Shown piece by piece: positions 9,673-21,592 of a stretch of DNA of 64,000 nucleotides (its first letter is position 1; every line of letters starts with the position of its first letter). Origin of the DNA: Undaria pinnatifida (lineage: Eukaryota > Sar > Phaeophyceae > Laminariales > Alariaceae); the NCBI GenBank assembly GCA_012845835.1, contig JABAKD010000016.1, positions 8,205,919-8,269,918 of the forward strand, given 5' to 3'. The notes under the pieces are model-generated. The model saw only the letters and a list, made by a program, of their open reading frames with translations, did no database searches and had not been told where the DNA came from. Made by a program: the position numbers and the translations under genes.

Positions 9673-11247
9673 CTGAGGAATTGGAGTTGACGGAGGGATG
9701 CTTTGTATTGCGCGGCGTTGATCATTTGTACGAGATATTTACCTTTTACCACCCGCCTCCTTGGTCCCTCCCCCCCTCCAATCAACATTCCTACACACAG
9801 CACGTTGTCCTAAACTAATACTTACGATTTGTACTGTCCTCCAGACGAGAGTGCAAACACCAAAGACGCGGATGTTACGCGTCTTTTTTTCGCTATGACC
9901 ACCTGGGGGTTGCAGTAGGTAGAGATTGAATGTTGCCTGAGGTCGGTTGCAAGATACACCAAACTCAGAATGGCGTCGGTCTGCTTCGTGAGGATGAGTC
10001 AACACGGTATCGCTCGAACAGTTGAAGGCGGACGAACCCGGGGGAGGGTTGTAGAGGCGGCAAGAGGCTTTTATAAACACGAGGGACTAGAACTTGTCGA
10101 GGAGCAAGGAACCGTTCTGAACCTACATCATGTCTCGATGAGGCTGATGTGGGCTGACATCTCTCGTCAAACGCGTGGCGCAACCGCAGAAATTCCTGCA
10201 ACACGATGAATTGCCAGCCGGCAAGGAAAGTGCTTCGTCGTCTCTTGTCGCATGTCGTAGTTACCGGTAGAGTGCGCATGGTTTCACGACGCACGCTGGC
10301 AGATGGGGATTGGTGATGCAGACACGACGAGACTCGTGATCGCGGCAGTGGTAACCGGAAGCGCAGTAAATATGGCCCGGTAAATACGGCGCAGAAGAAT
10401 TAGGGAGGGTCCATTGGGAGGACTTACTTTCCACAACCCAACCACTACGTACCTACATTGCTTGGCATTTTTTTCGCAACAACGCGCGATTATGAAGGGT
10501 AGACCGTGAGCTTTTTGGCGGAAACCGTCCGACGGTTCTATCATACAGACGAAAAGCAGTCCAAGGCCCACAGGGAGGCCCCTCATCCAGCTACCATCAG
10601 TTCGTGGACCGTCCGAACTGCATTCAGACGGTTTCAAGGTATAAACTTGGCACGAGGTATATATATGATACCAGGTACCATGTATTATTTTATTTTTTTT
10701 CATGTGGCACTACAAGAGTATGGCACTACGAGAGTATACCATTGTGTAGAGATTCGCTAGCCTACGTGTCGCGACTTCGCACCCACCCGCCATCGCAGGT
10801 GACCAACTCAACACCCCTACACCACCACCATCATCATCACGCGGTGCTTCAATCCGACAAACAGGCACACACGGCACCTGACAATAAATCGGTTTACACC
10901 AAAAACCAACGTGACGGCGTTTATATCGTTCGTCGTGAGAGAAAAAAAAACGCCAAATAAACAAACGAACTACAAAGAAGTGGTCCCTCTTCAATAGCGC
11001 CGGTGTGTGCCAGCCGTAAAACATCTCTTGCCCGCAACAAGCACGACTACTCCGCATACTGCAACTACACCGCCACGCGATTTCACAGGGAACTATAGCG
11101 GGCAACCGGCACTATAGAGGAACCAATAATGTACTACGTACTGCTGCCGTTTTTTGGCTTCTGGCTTCAAATAAATCAGAGGGCTTTTCACGGAATGGAT
11201 AGCGTCTCCTCTGTCGGTTCTCTCCTTGACCCGTGTTATTTAAAAAC
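9673..11247. other. Gene-free stretch
   Basis: No convincing gene. ORFs of 60-139 codons lie on both strands without recognisable motifs. One TACCAGGTA word occurs at 10669. Confidence 0.35.
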
Positions 11248-11335
11248 CTTCTGACCCGATTCCATCCGATCCGACCCAAGCGGACCCGACCCGGCTCGCC
11301 TCGCGAGATTTTGGAAATTCCCTGGCCCGACCCGC
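11248..11335. repeat. Remnant with ACCCG arrays, related to the hAT element at 33.8 kb
   Basis: CCCGACCCG words are followed by CGCGAGATTTTGGAAA, the same combination (ACCCG runs then CGCGAGATTTT) that repeats in the hAT subterminal region at 33.8-34.1 kb. Only a short piece is recognisable, without terminal repeats. Confidence 0.4.
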
Positions 11336-12889
11336 GGTGGTGTTCTGTGAAAAAACGTCACACAAATCAGCCCCGAGTCTGACTACCTCCACTCCAATGC
11401 TCGCCTTCAAGTTAAGCATATAATCTTACCCTCGGATATGTATCCTAGTATCATAAAAATAGTATTTTTTTTGCTCACCGCAGCGTCAGCATCTCTCCGA
11501 GAGGTTCGTGCCAAGCGCGCAAAAGGCGGGGGGGGGGGGACCTGCTTACAGCCGCCTGTCGGTCTGATAATGCCATCATCGTGGGCGCCTACGGCGAGAA
11601 AAAAGAGGAGCTCGATGTTTTGACAGCTCTATCACACGGAAGAAAATATATGGCCGGCCTACGCAGGGTCGACGAGCGACAACTATCTCGCAACACCTTA
11701 CCGGGACCCCTATAAAACACGTACGGGTGGACTTAAGACAGGACTAGAACCACCGCTAGTAGACTGTTACCACTATTGTCCAGATAAAGTAAGGGCCTAT
11801 AGGCATTCGTGTTAATACCCCAACGTCCCCCTAAACCGCCGCACAAAGTGGACATAAGATACGCATTTTGTCCCAAAAAACACTATCTCCTCCCCTGCCG
11901 CCTTCTTGATATTTTCGGCGCTTAATTCTCCCCTCCAGAACTGAAACCGCGTTTCAAGGGAAAATCTACTTGAAACAAATGTTGAAATGTTTGTGCCAGA
12001 GGTGAAAACGGAATTAACCCCTAAAAAGCGCCACACGGCTGGCCGTCTCGGTGACACGGCTCACTCATCCACCGTCCCCGCGACGCACCCGAGCCCAACA
12101 TAAAAAACACCTATTAATAATGCGCGAGTCATCGCCACACTTCACTACAACCCGCCGCGACGGCGAAGGCAGTAGACAACCGTCTATTCCCCCCCCCCCC
12201 CTACCTTCGCCGTAAAGCCGTACCAGGTATACTGTAAAGCCGTTCCGGGTATATCCAATGCACGGCCATCAACTGTTCACTTTCTCCCTCATTCCGTGCC
12301 TTTCTGTCCCTCCCGCCAGCGTACCGTCGAAATCACGCACAACGGCAAAAAAGTCAAGGAAGCTCCAGCGACGACGAGCCGCCCCGAAAATATGCACGCG
12401 AGCGCTCTCGCAACGGAACGGCGCAACGCACACCGCAATCGCGACCACGGACGTCGAGGAGCAACAACGCTATTATGCTACCGTTTTGTAGAGGCTAGCG
12501 AACGTCATGGACCGACCGTCCGGCCGACTGCCCGACCGACCGACCTACCGCTCGCCCTAATATTTTTTCCACACACCCACTACAACACAACAAAGAAAAG
12601 AGCAAGAACAAAAAACAAAACAAAACACAAAACAAGTTTTTAGTTTCTTAAAAAAACTTCTTTATCCTCCAAAAAAACAATTTTTCGCCCAAAAAAACAT
12701 TGTTCTGCTTGGATGCTTTGCGTCACACGCACGAATCGAATCGAACCGACCCTCCACTAGTTCGTCTGCATGTAACGAAAATAAGCGGCGCGCGGGTCCT
12801 CGAAAGACACCTCCGCCAACCCACGCGCACGCCATTCAACCCATTTTCTGCTCACCTTATACACTCCTCCCTTTTTTTCCAGGGCAGAG
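11336..12889. other. Gene-free stretch
   Basis: No convincing coding region. A short C-run at 12191 and a TACCAGGTA word at 12221 are present; 12530-12700 is A-rich with runs of AAAAC words. Confidence 0.35.
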
Positions 12890-13160
12890 GTGATCTACTG
12901 CCGGCGCCATCGCACCACTACTGGACAACAACCAAACCCACTAAGCGCCGCAGCTCGCATCACTTCTGCTGCGCAAAGCAATGTTCAGGCGTCACCCCTG
13001 CTGCACAAAGCAATGATCAGGCCTTTCCTCCCTCCCCCTCCTCCCCCTTGATCTACCGCCGGCGCCATCGCACCACTTGCTGGACAAAAAAAACCAACCC
13101 CGCGAAGTTCGGCAGCTCTCATCACACCTCCTGCGCAAAGCAATATTCACGCGCTCCCCT
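12890..13160 (+). repeat. Tandem duplication, 159-bp period
   Basis: 12891-12995 and 13050-13154 share the sequence order GATCTAC[T/C]GCCGGCG, CATCGCACCACT, CTGGACAA, GCAGCTC, CTGCGCAAAGCAAT. The two copies diverge by substitutions and small indels. Confidence 0.6.
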
Positions 13161-14460
13161 TCTCCCCCCCCCCCCCCCCCCCCTCCCCCGTTTCTTTCCA
13201 CCCCCTACTCAGTATTTCGCCATAAAAAAATCACTCCACCCCCACCCGTCCGAAACAAAAGTTCTACCCTAGTCTTCAACCCCCAGTTCCTATATCTCGT
13301 GCAAAACAAAAAAAACTATCCCAATCCGCAACAACAACCGCCTACCCACAACCACTGCGCCCTTTTAATCCTACCGTTTTGTTACGCGCGACCCCCCCCG
13401 CCCGCGCCCGCCCTCGGAGTGAAACAATCGCTTTTATACCCCCCGCCCCGCCCGAACGCAGTGAGAACACGCAACAACGGAGTGCACAACTTGGAGCTAG
13501 CCAGCCGCTTGCGAGTACCGCTTTTTCAAGCAGAAGCGGAAACGGACAGCTTTTTCGGCTGCTTGCTCGCTGGCCAGCGGTCAACTCCGTTTGTTCTTGT
13601 ACCACTACGAATACCGACGTAGCTCACGCACTGCAGAAACCGCCCCTGCTGGTGGGTACCCATGTAGTGTAGTAACGGTTGTTGTTGGTGGATACCTATG
13701 CAGTAGCGGTACCGTAGTGGCTTGACACTGCTGTAGTAGCGGTCGTTGCTGCTGCTGGCGGTGGTTCTCACTCCTTTCCCTCTCGCGTCACCCCTAAATA
13801 ATGAAAACAACCTTCCTCCCTCCTTCCCTCCGTGCACGCCGAAAGCCAACAATAAACATTTACAGGCAATCGTCGAGTCGTAGCTCCGGGCGCACGCTCT
13901 CTCCCCTTCCCTCGCGCGCGAGTGCGACCGCTCGTTTTGTCTGCTTGCCTTTATAATATAATGTAGAACTTGTCACAACGAACGTCCCTCTCTCCCTCCC
14001 TCCGCCCCACCGCCTCCGAACTCCTCCGTGTACACTTTCGAGTCGAGTTCTGCCCGACACCGCACAGTGCTGGCTGTGCCGCGCAGAGCGAATGCCTCAA
14101 CGCCGAACTAATATTACGACACTCCCCCCCCCCCCTCCCCCCAAACCCCCCTTACGCCTTCAGTCCTCTTAGGTAAAAGCCGGCGGCAGCCTGCATTCAC
14201 GGTCGGCCTGAGCGCCCACGTGCGAAATCTCATTCCTGCTACACACACGCCGATGGACACGCCTCTTGACAAAACACGACGAACCCTCACCGTCCAAAGC
14301 AACAACGAAAAAAAAAACCCAGCCAAAACCGATAAACATCGACAAGAAAAAAACATGGGAGACAAACTCACTCGCGCACACAATAAAACACACAGCTACA
14401 GACCACGCGGGGAGGGGAAAGGGGGGCGGGGGGGGGGGGGGGGGTGAATGAGGGGTAGTC
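13161..14460. other. Pyrimidine-rich low-complexity DNA with poly-C/G runs
   Basis: C-runs at about 13166-13183 and 14127-14145 and a G-run at about 14420-14444 lie among CCCTCC-type text. No splice-consistent coding region was recognised. Open frames here are pyrimidine-rich and uninformative. Confidence 0.4.
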
Positions 14461-15280
14461 GTACGTATTAATAGTACTATCCCATATCAGAAGTAGCCAG
14501 CAGTCTCCTCTCCGCCTCTACTCGAACTTTCATGACTAATTAAAAAGATTTCACCGCCGGCATCGTCATGGCGCGAGGATCGTCATTCCGGGACGAGATC
14601 GGATTGAGCATGCCCACGATGTGCGAGATTTGTCCAGGATCTTCGCTGGAGACCGGGTAGCAGCGCAGGTGGTTGCGGAAATACTCACCCTGTGCGGGGG
14701 GTTGTATGCAGCACGCGGAGAGAACGACGTTAAAATTAGATCACAAACGTGTGTATATATAGTAATACAAGGTTCCCCTCCGCGAAGTAAGTGCCTACGG
14801 GAGTGGCGCAAGGACACATGAGTATCACGACCGGACGCAATGACCGTTGCATTTGGTTCTACATGAAAAAAAAAATTGCCCCGAAACAATAACGATTTCG
14901 CGTTTAGCCGGTACCTTCTTGGGTGTACTCAACATCAATAGCACTACTTTTTACACTTTTTGGGTACTCGATAGATACTTTCTACACTTTTTGGGTACTC
15001 GATAGACGTGCCCATGACCGCGATCTGTTATATCGCTCTTGACAAAACACTCACTCTCAAAACACAAAATAAAAATTTAGACCGTGTGTAGGATACGTAC
15101 ATTGTATGGATAATTCCTAGGAGAGGGCCACGCTTCGAACTCCAGCTACTTAGGGATCGCCAGGAAGCGGCACGTGTTGTTGGGGGGGTATGACAGACCC
15201 ACACCGATGGCATGGGATGTGGCTTATGAATACTGTAGAAAATAATTGAAAGAGCACATAGTGAGAACGAGGGAGCATGG
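14461..15280. other. Gene-free stretch with a 30-bp tandem pair
   Basis: No gene recognised. At 14947-15005 the block ACACTTTTTGGGTACTCGAT occurs twice in tandem. Confidence 0.4.
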
Positions 15281-16105
15281 GGACAACACATGACAGGCTA
15301 GCTGTGATAAAAGCAACTCGCCGCAGTACGGGGAGGATACAGCACGCGGACAGGGCCCTGCCTGCTGCTGCCGCTGCCGGGCGGCAGGGTCGTACACACG
15401 GCGTCGTTCTTTCCGCATTTTGTTTGGTGTCTTGTCATCATCTGTGACGGAGGTAAGAAATCTCCGTAAAAATTGATGTGCGTGAAAAAGCCGCCTCTGT
15501 GGACTGGAACGTAAGAATTGGCTTGTATCCAAGTGCTATTCCAAAGGTCCCTGGATTTCCGTCCAAATTTACGCGAACAATGAGCTGTGAGCTAGAGCAC
15601 ACCCACGCAGCCGCAGCACAGCAGAAGTATGCGGTATAGTGGAGCGACAGATGACAGGCTCCGACAAAAGCAACTCGCCGCGGCATAGCGAGGACTCGCC
15701 ACGCGCACGTGCATCATGTATCCTACTTCAGCAATGCTGTGCGGAAGGGTTGTACACGTAGTGTTTTGCTGTCCTCATGTTTGGTGCCTGTCATCTGTGG
15801 TGTGGGTAAAATCTCCGACACAAAACATGTGGACGTAACTGTAAGGATGGGTTGGTATATAAGTTACAATAAAAAGGTTCATATATTACACGCCAAATCG
15901 GCGCGACCTATGGACATGCTATGGACAAGCGCACGCAGCGGCAGCACACAGCAGAAATATGGGGTATGGTGGGGTGACAAATGGCACGCTCCGATCGAAG
16001 CAATCACCTTATGCAACAGCAGCCACACGCGCATATAGTTGCAGGCTGCTGCTGCTGGGCTGGACTGCTGCTGGGCGGCAGGATCGTAGCGTGGTGCTCT
16101 GTGCA
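15281..16105 (+). repeat. Diverged tandem array, about 330-360 bp period
   Basis: The segment starting ATGACAGGCT...AAAAGCAACTCGCCGC at 15289 recurs at about 15651 and, more diverged, at about 15979. Each unit ends in a block with a CTGCTG/GGGCGGCAGG[G/A]TCGTA word. No coding region spans the array. Confidence 0.6.
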
Positions 16106-17719
16106 CAAATAGGGAAAAGTACGACTACCCTCTACGAGCAGAAAAACCCTGTTTGCATCCAAATCTTACGTGCGTACACGGGGATAGGGGATGCAGCAAC
16201 CCATTCGCCGGGCATGTTTCGGCAACCCAGAGATTTGCCTCAAGTGTACCCAAGGCAAAAACAAAATTAAAAGGCTTGCCACGCGCGACACACTGCACGG
16301 ATCGCGCCCAAACCTCCGGCAACGTGACCCCGACGGTCGAATTGTGCCCATCCCATCCGACGTTTCGGACAGAGGTGCGAGCACGTCAAGAGATGCGCCC
16401 TACGATTTTTTTTTTTTACAACTTTACGTACACATTCAAGTTCTCCCTTCGGAGGTGAAAATATATAAGGAGGCAGAAATGTTACAAGGGGAGAATAAAA
16501 AGTGAGCGTAGAACCCAACAACTATGTAAACACAAACGGAGCAATATTAATAGCAGGGAACGGCACAGTTGAAAGTAAGGAGAAACATGAGAGAGGCGAG
16601 CAGACCAAAAGAGGGTGACGCAAGGAAAGAGAGCGAAATCACACGTATATACGACGCAAAGTACTACTACTAGTAGTAGCACAACAACAATACAGAGAGA
16701 GGCAGCAGAAGCAGCAACTAAGTAGGAGCAACAGACCGATACCAAGATGAAGAGAGCAGCTATTAATAGTTACTGTAGCAACAAGTGGACGGTTATTTAT
16801 TACTGTTGTACAAGCACGGGTAGTTTTAGCATGCATTCATAGGTAGTTTCGGGCTCCTACGCCAATATTTTGTTGCAGTTGTCACCTGCGCTGCAAAGGA
16901 GGCATACCCCCCCCCCAAAAAATGTCAACAATCAAAGTTGTATTTGTATAAGAAAAAGTAGACAGGAACATACATGTAATAGGGGAAGGTGAAGTGAGGG
17001 CAGACGACTCCAGACTGCCGACTTTTTATCCTCCGGCGGACAAAAATAGTCTGAAATAAATGTGGTGGTAAGTAACACAGTTAGCTATGAGGGGAAACAG
17101 TACAACAGCGCAACAAAAATGTTCCCTTCGGAGGGGGGTACGTAGCGATTAGAAAAAAACTTGGGCCATAAAATAAACTCTCGTACAAGACGTGCCGGGA
17201 AGAATACGTTCAAATCCACTTGCCCACGAAGAAAGGTATTAAGCTCAACACTAAGGTGCAGAAGAGGATGACGCAAGAAAAAGTAAAACAACGCGTACTA
17301 CCGCTTTTTTTGTACGTGCACTTTGCTTATTTTCGTAGCGAGAAGAGTGTTATATCGTCCCGACCCTGTTTTAAAAAGATGCACAAGGTATGAATGCATT
17401 TATTTCACAATTATGGTCGGAGCACAACAACCTACATCACAGTTTTTTTACAGCCACATTCGGCCGTAGAGCACACCTTCAAATAAATGGCGGAGAAAGA
17501 AACGCGAAAAATAACGAAACAAACAGTGGAAACATCCATCATCAGCAGGAGTAAGCAGCAGCAAACAATCCTCGGACGTTTTTTTGGAAGAACCAGCACA
17601 GATCGGGAGGAACCGGTATACTGAAATAGAGTAGAAAACATGCCTATAACTTTTCTTCATATTATATTTTCAGTTGTACGTACGTGCCACGTACGATTTC
17701 ATATTATTAATATCATGCT
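16106..17719. other. Gene-free stretch
   Basis: No recognisable gene. At 17022-17041 an 18-20 bp fragment matches the 3' end of the 72-nt retroposon (TATCCTCCGGCGGA on the plus strand), with only a short T run; it may be a truncated copy. Confidence 0.35.
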
Positions 17720-19190
17720 TAATATGTGCAGAAATCCAGCCCCAGCTGCTTGCTAGGTGTTGTTATAAATCGGTTGTATTGAGGGACTCCCAATAGTGCC
17801 AGCGAAAATCGCAAACAAACGATGCACAAATGTATGGCAGCCTTACTGTAAATAGTGGCGGGTGTCTCGAAGAGTGCCGGTATATCGGGCTGGCACACAC
17901 CGCAAAACACATACATGTGCACCGCAATAAAAAAGCATCTTCTGTCAGTTACAGACACACCGTGCAGCAGCAGAGCTACAGCAGCAGCAGCAGTACACAG
18001 GCAGGGTACAACAGAGAGCAGGGGGACCTTCCCCGCTTCCCCCATACTCCTATCTTTCTGTTATGACGCTGTCTTGCGCTGTGCCAAAACTGTTGCTGAG
18101 ATTTTTGCGTGAAGGCATCTGTACCACAGATATAAGCTTTTCGCTGATACTCATTGCTGACAAGGAACGGGCTATTATAGAGCCGGTTAAATAGTGCCAT
18201 TGCTCTGTATAGTGCCGGTAGAAGCACTTGGCACGACTGGCGCTCCCTGCACGTAGGTAGCTATGAATGGCAACTCTATTCCATTAGTGCCAGTATCCTG
18301 AATAGCGCTGGCACACATACTGGCACTACTACTATGTGATGCTGTCGTGCGTTGAACGAAAATCACACGCATACCCACGCAAGAGCACTGGCATTTTTTG
18401 GGAGCCCCATGCAGATACAAAAAGCACCACAGACAGACCACATCAACGCATCAGATAGACAGCAGTAGTAGTGTTGCACACAAAGAGCAGCAACAGTTGC
18501 GGCGGCACTACGACCAGCAGCAGCGTCTGAGGCAGCAGCCCGCTTGCCCCTCGTTGCGTTAGCCTTGGAACGTTTGGTGTTGGTGTTCATGTTGGATTGG
18601 GTGTTCACGACTTCAGGCAGAGTTATTGGTGGTTCCTGAAGAGGTTCGTGTTGCTTTTGTGGCGTTGTGGCGGTGCTACGTCTGCGGGAGGTACTTGTAG
18701 AAGCGGGACATTTTGGCCCGCATGCAGCAGCAAAAAATGAAAGAAGTGGTCGGGCCAAAAAGTTAAAAGCAAGACGCTAGTCGCTAGTCGGGCCAACAAG
18801 TTGAAAGCCAGAAGCTACTCGGGCCAAAAGCCCCCGTGAAAGTGAGCCCGGCTGGGTTGCTCGTATCGGACACCCTAGACGAAATTATATAAAGTAATAT
18901 AACAAGGGCTCCGCTGCGCGGGCGGCTGACGCCGCCCGCTACGCTCGCGCGAGGAAGAACACAACTACATGTCAAGTGGGTAGAAAGATGAGGCCAATGA
19001 TTTGGTGCAACTAGCGAGTAGATAATGCCAAGAGCTAGTTGTGCAGAGCTAATTGCCCCGTGCATTGCTGTTGTGCTTGTCGGCGATGTAACCTGCTGAT
19101 TGGCAGAACGGGTGTAGTTTGCGAAAAAAATACATGAACAGGCCCGAGAGAGAGGATAATTAATGAAGAAAAAAGACGAGCACACTTGCA
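17720..19190. other. Gene-free stretch with recurrent ATAGTGCC words
   Basis: Between 17785 and 18330 the word [A/T]AGTGCC[A/G/G] and its relatives recur several times, suggesting an old tandem array. At 18758-18363 the minus strand has a Ser/Thr/Ala/Lys-rich open frame that could be a low-complexity exon, but no splice partners or motifs support it. Confidence 0.3.
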
Positions 19191-19600
19191 GACCGGTACC
19201 TGCTACTTCGCATGATACCTGGTACTACTGCGTGTCCGAAAGAAAGCACCGTGCAGCACGGCAGCGCACCGCACCCGCAAGGCAAGGCACGGCACCGCAC
19301 GCACGGCGCGGCGCGGCGCGCTGCTGAGCTATTGCTGAGCCGAGCTGAGCTGGGAGTGCTTTTTTGTGCATCCAACGATGATGTGCGTACATACTTGTTG
19401 TCATACACCTCGGTACTGCTGTACGACGAACGATACTTCGTCGAGTGAAGCAGCACAGCACGTAGTACGCCACAGCACGGCACAGCACAGCACCGCACGG
19501 CAGGGCACGGCCGCACCGCACGGCACCGCACGGCGCTGCTCTGCTAAGCTAGCGCTGCAGTACGCTGTTGAGCTGAAATGAGCTGAGCTGGGACCTGGTA
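19191..19600 (+). repeat. GC-rich duplicated block of GCACGGC words
   Basis: 19240-19360 and 19455-19590 both consist of GCACGGCA/GCACCGCAC repeats followed by GCTGCT, then GAGCTGAGCTGGGA. The period is about 235-245 bp. Confidence 0.5.
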
Positions 19601-20218
19601 TAATGACACTTTGTAAACAAAACAAACATAATACTGGAGTACAAGCCAGGTTTCCACGAGCAAAAAACGGCGTCTTTCAGGTGGGAACGCTCTGAAGAGT
19701 TCTGTTTCAGGCAACCGAGCCCGCTCAGCAGCCCAGAAAGGAGAACATCTTGGTTTGTGTGTAAAAGTAAAAAAATGGAGGCCGCTAAGGAAATTGATAT
19801 TTGTGAGTAGTTCTATAGTACCGTGTACGTGACACAAGTCAAACTTTTTACTCGAGTGCTGTGAAAAACATAACAGCCGACTGAGGCTGCTGAAAACAAA
19901 AGCGAGCTTTTAAGCTACAACCAAAACTTTTTACGTGCATGGTAGCAGCGCAAGGACATACTGTGTATAGGGGGCACATTTACTGGATAGACCGAGCATG
20001 TGGTGAGGTTTCACGCACACGAGAAACGAGGGGAAGACGAGACAGAAAAAAAAAGAGCGACAGCGAGGGGTGCGTGCGTCTTCCCTGGCCGGCTCGGCCT
20101 CAGGTTTACACACGAACACAAACAAAACAAACAAATCAACACGCACAAAACACGCAAAAACACTCACAAAACTCACAAAAACGCGCAAAAAACATTCAAA
20201 CATACACGAAAAAAAAAC

Positions 20219-21312
20219 AAGGCTTTTCACGTTATGTTGACGGGAAGATATCTTCGGCAGCGGTGGGACGGGGCGGGACGGCACGGTAAAGTTAGACCGT
20301 CATCAAATTCGGTCCGTCGTCCCGTCCCGTCCCGCCCGCAAAAGTTTACCGTTGAATCTTACAGTCTCGTCCCGTCCCGTCGTGGAAGATTGAACATACC
20401 GTCCCGTTTCGTCGCGAAAAAATGTGTTCACCGTCCCGTCCCGTCGCGAAAAATTACATCTACCGTCCCGTCCCGTCGCGAAGAATTATATCTACCGCCC
20501 CGTCCCGCCGTTATTTGTTTTTCACCGTTCCATCCCGCCAACAAAAACTTCTCTTACCGTCCCGTCCCACCGTCACCGTCATTCCCGTCTCTTCTAAGAT
20601 GCCGTGGCGGTCACTTCTTCTGTCCGACGCCTAATATAATTTATTCTCGTTAAAAGTATCAATAGTTACGTGTTTTCCCGAAATTCGTATATCCGTATAC
20701 GAAATTGCGACATTGGAATTACGACTTTGCAGCATTAATATACCGCCAGCGCCGCCACGAACATCGTGCCCGGTACCGGCAAGGCGCCAGGGATGAATCC
20801 AAATCCGAATGGGCATGGCCGACAGACTAGCACCACCACCACTACCACCATCACCACTACCGCCAAACCGCAAGTACAGCCGCCAGAGCAGCCAACCATC
20901 AGCACCACAACGCAAGGACAGCCACCAGAAAAGCCACGGGCTGGCAACCGCAACCCATTGCGGGGCAGGGGTTGGAAGACTCAAAAAAATACCGGGTACA
21001 ACAATACGTCGCCCGTGTGGCAATACCGTCCCGTGACGCCATGAAAAAACAAACTTAGTCGTCCCGTCCCGCCGCGAAACAACTATCGTGCTTCAATGTC
21101 CCGTCCCGTTGAGATTTTTTTAACCCGAGATCCCGTCCCGTCCCGACATTATATTATTTCATCGTTTTATCGTCCCGTCCCGTCTTCGTTTTTCCCCCCC
21201 GCCAAACAAGTCAAAACACTCCCTTTCATTATGTTACCGTCCCGTCCCGTCTTCGTTTTTCCCGCGCCAAACACGTCAAAACACTCCCGTCCCGTCCCGT
21301 CTTGATTATTAC
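20219..21312 (+). mobile_element. Array of about 32-bp CGTCCC units, possible hAT-related element
   Basis: From 20400 to 20570 units of about 32 bp start CCGTCCCGTCCCGTCGCGAA and repeat with drift; further units occur at 21020-21310. Just upstream at 20219 lies CAAGGCTTTTCACG, close to the left terminus of the hAT element at 33797 (CAGGGCTTTTCACG), and here too the array begins in GGGAC orientation before switching to GTCCC. This mirrors the GGGTC/GACCC layout of that element. No right terminus or target duplication was found. Between the two arrays, 20766-21044 (+) is a Pro/Thr/Gln-rich open frame of 92 codons without motifs. Confidence 0.45.
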
Positions 21313-21399
21313 TTCCAAGTATATACCGCGATAAGTCTTGCAAACAACACACACTCACAAACACACACAAAACCACGTAAAAGCAAAGCACAAACACAC

Positions 21400-21561
21400 C
21401 TTCTTGTTATGGTTGGTCACGACCATGGACGCCGCGTAGCCCTTGTCCGACATCTTACATAGCTCGGCCACACGCGACATGTCCGTCTCGGCCCCCTGCA
21501 CGGCCGGCCCATCGAAAGGTGAGCCAATCAGACGCGTAACATAAGCGAACCCGTGACCGTG

Positions 21562-21592
<31 letters not shown>

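Noticed and set aside
17976-18227. Minus-strand segment with FNRLYNSPFLVS as the missing end of the PAS domain
   Set aside because: The resemblance is short. The nearest good acceptor puts it out of phase with exon 10 and meets a stop, and it lies in a stretch of recurrent AGTGCC words.
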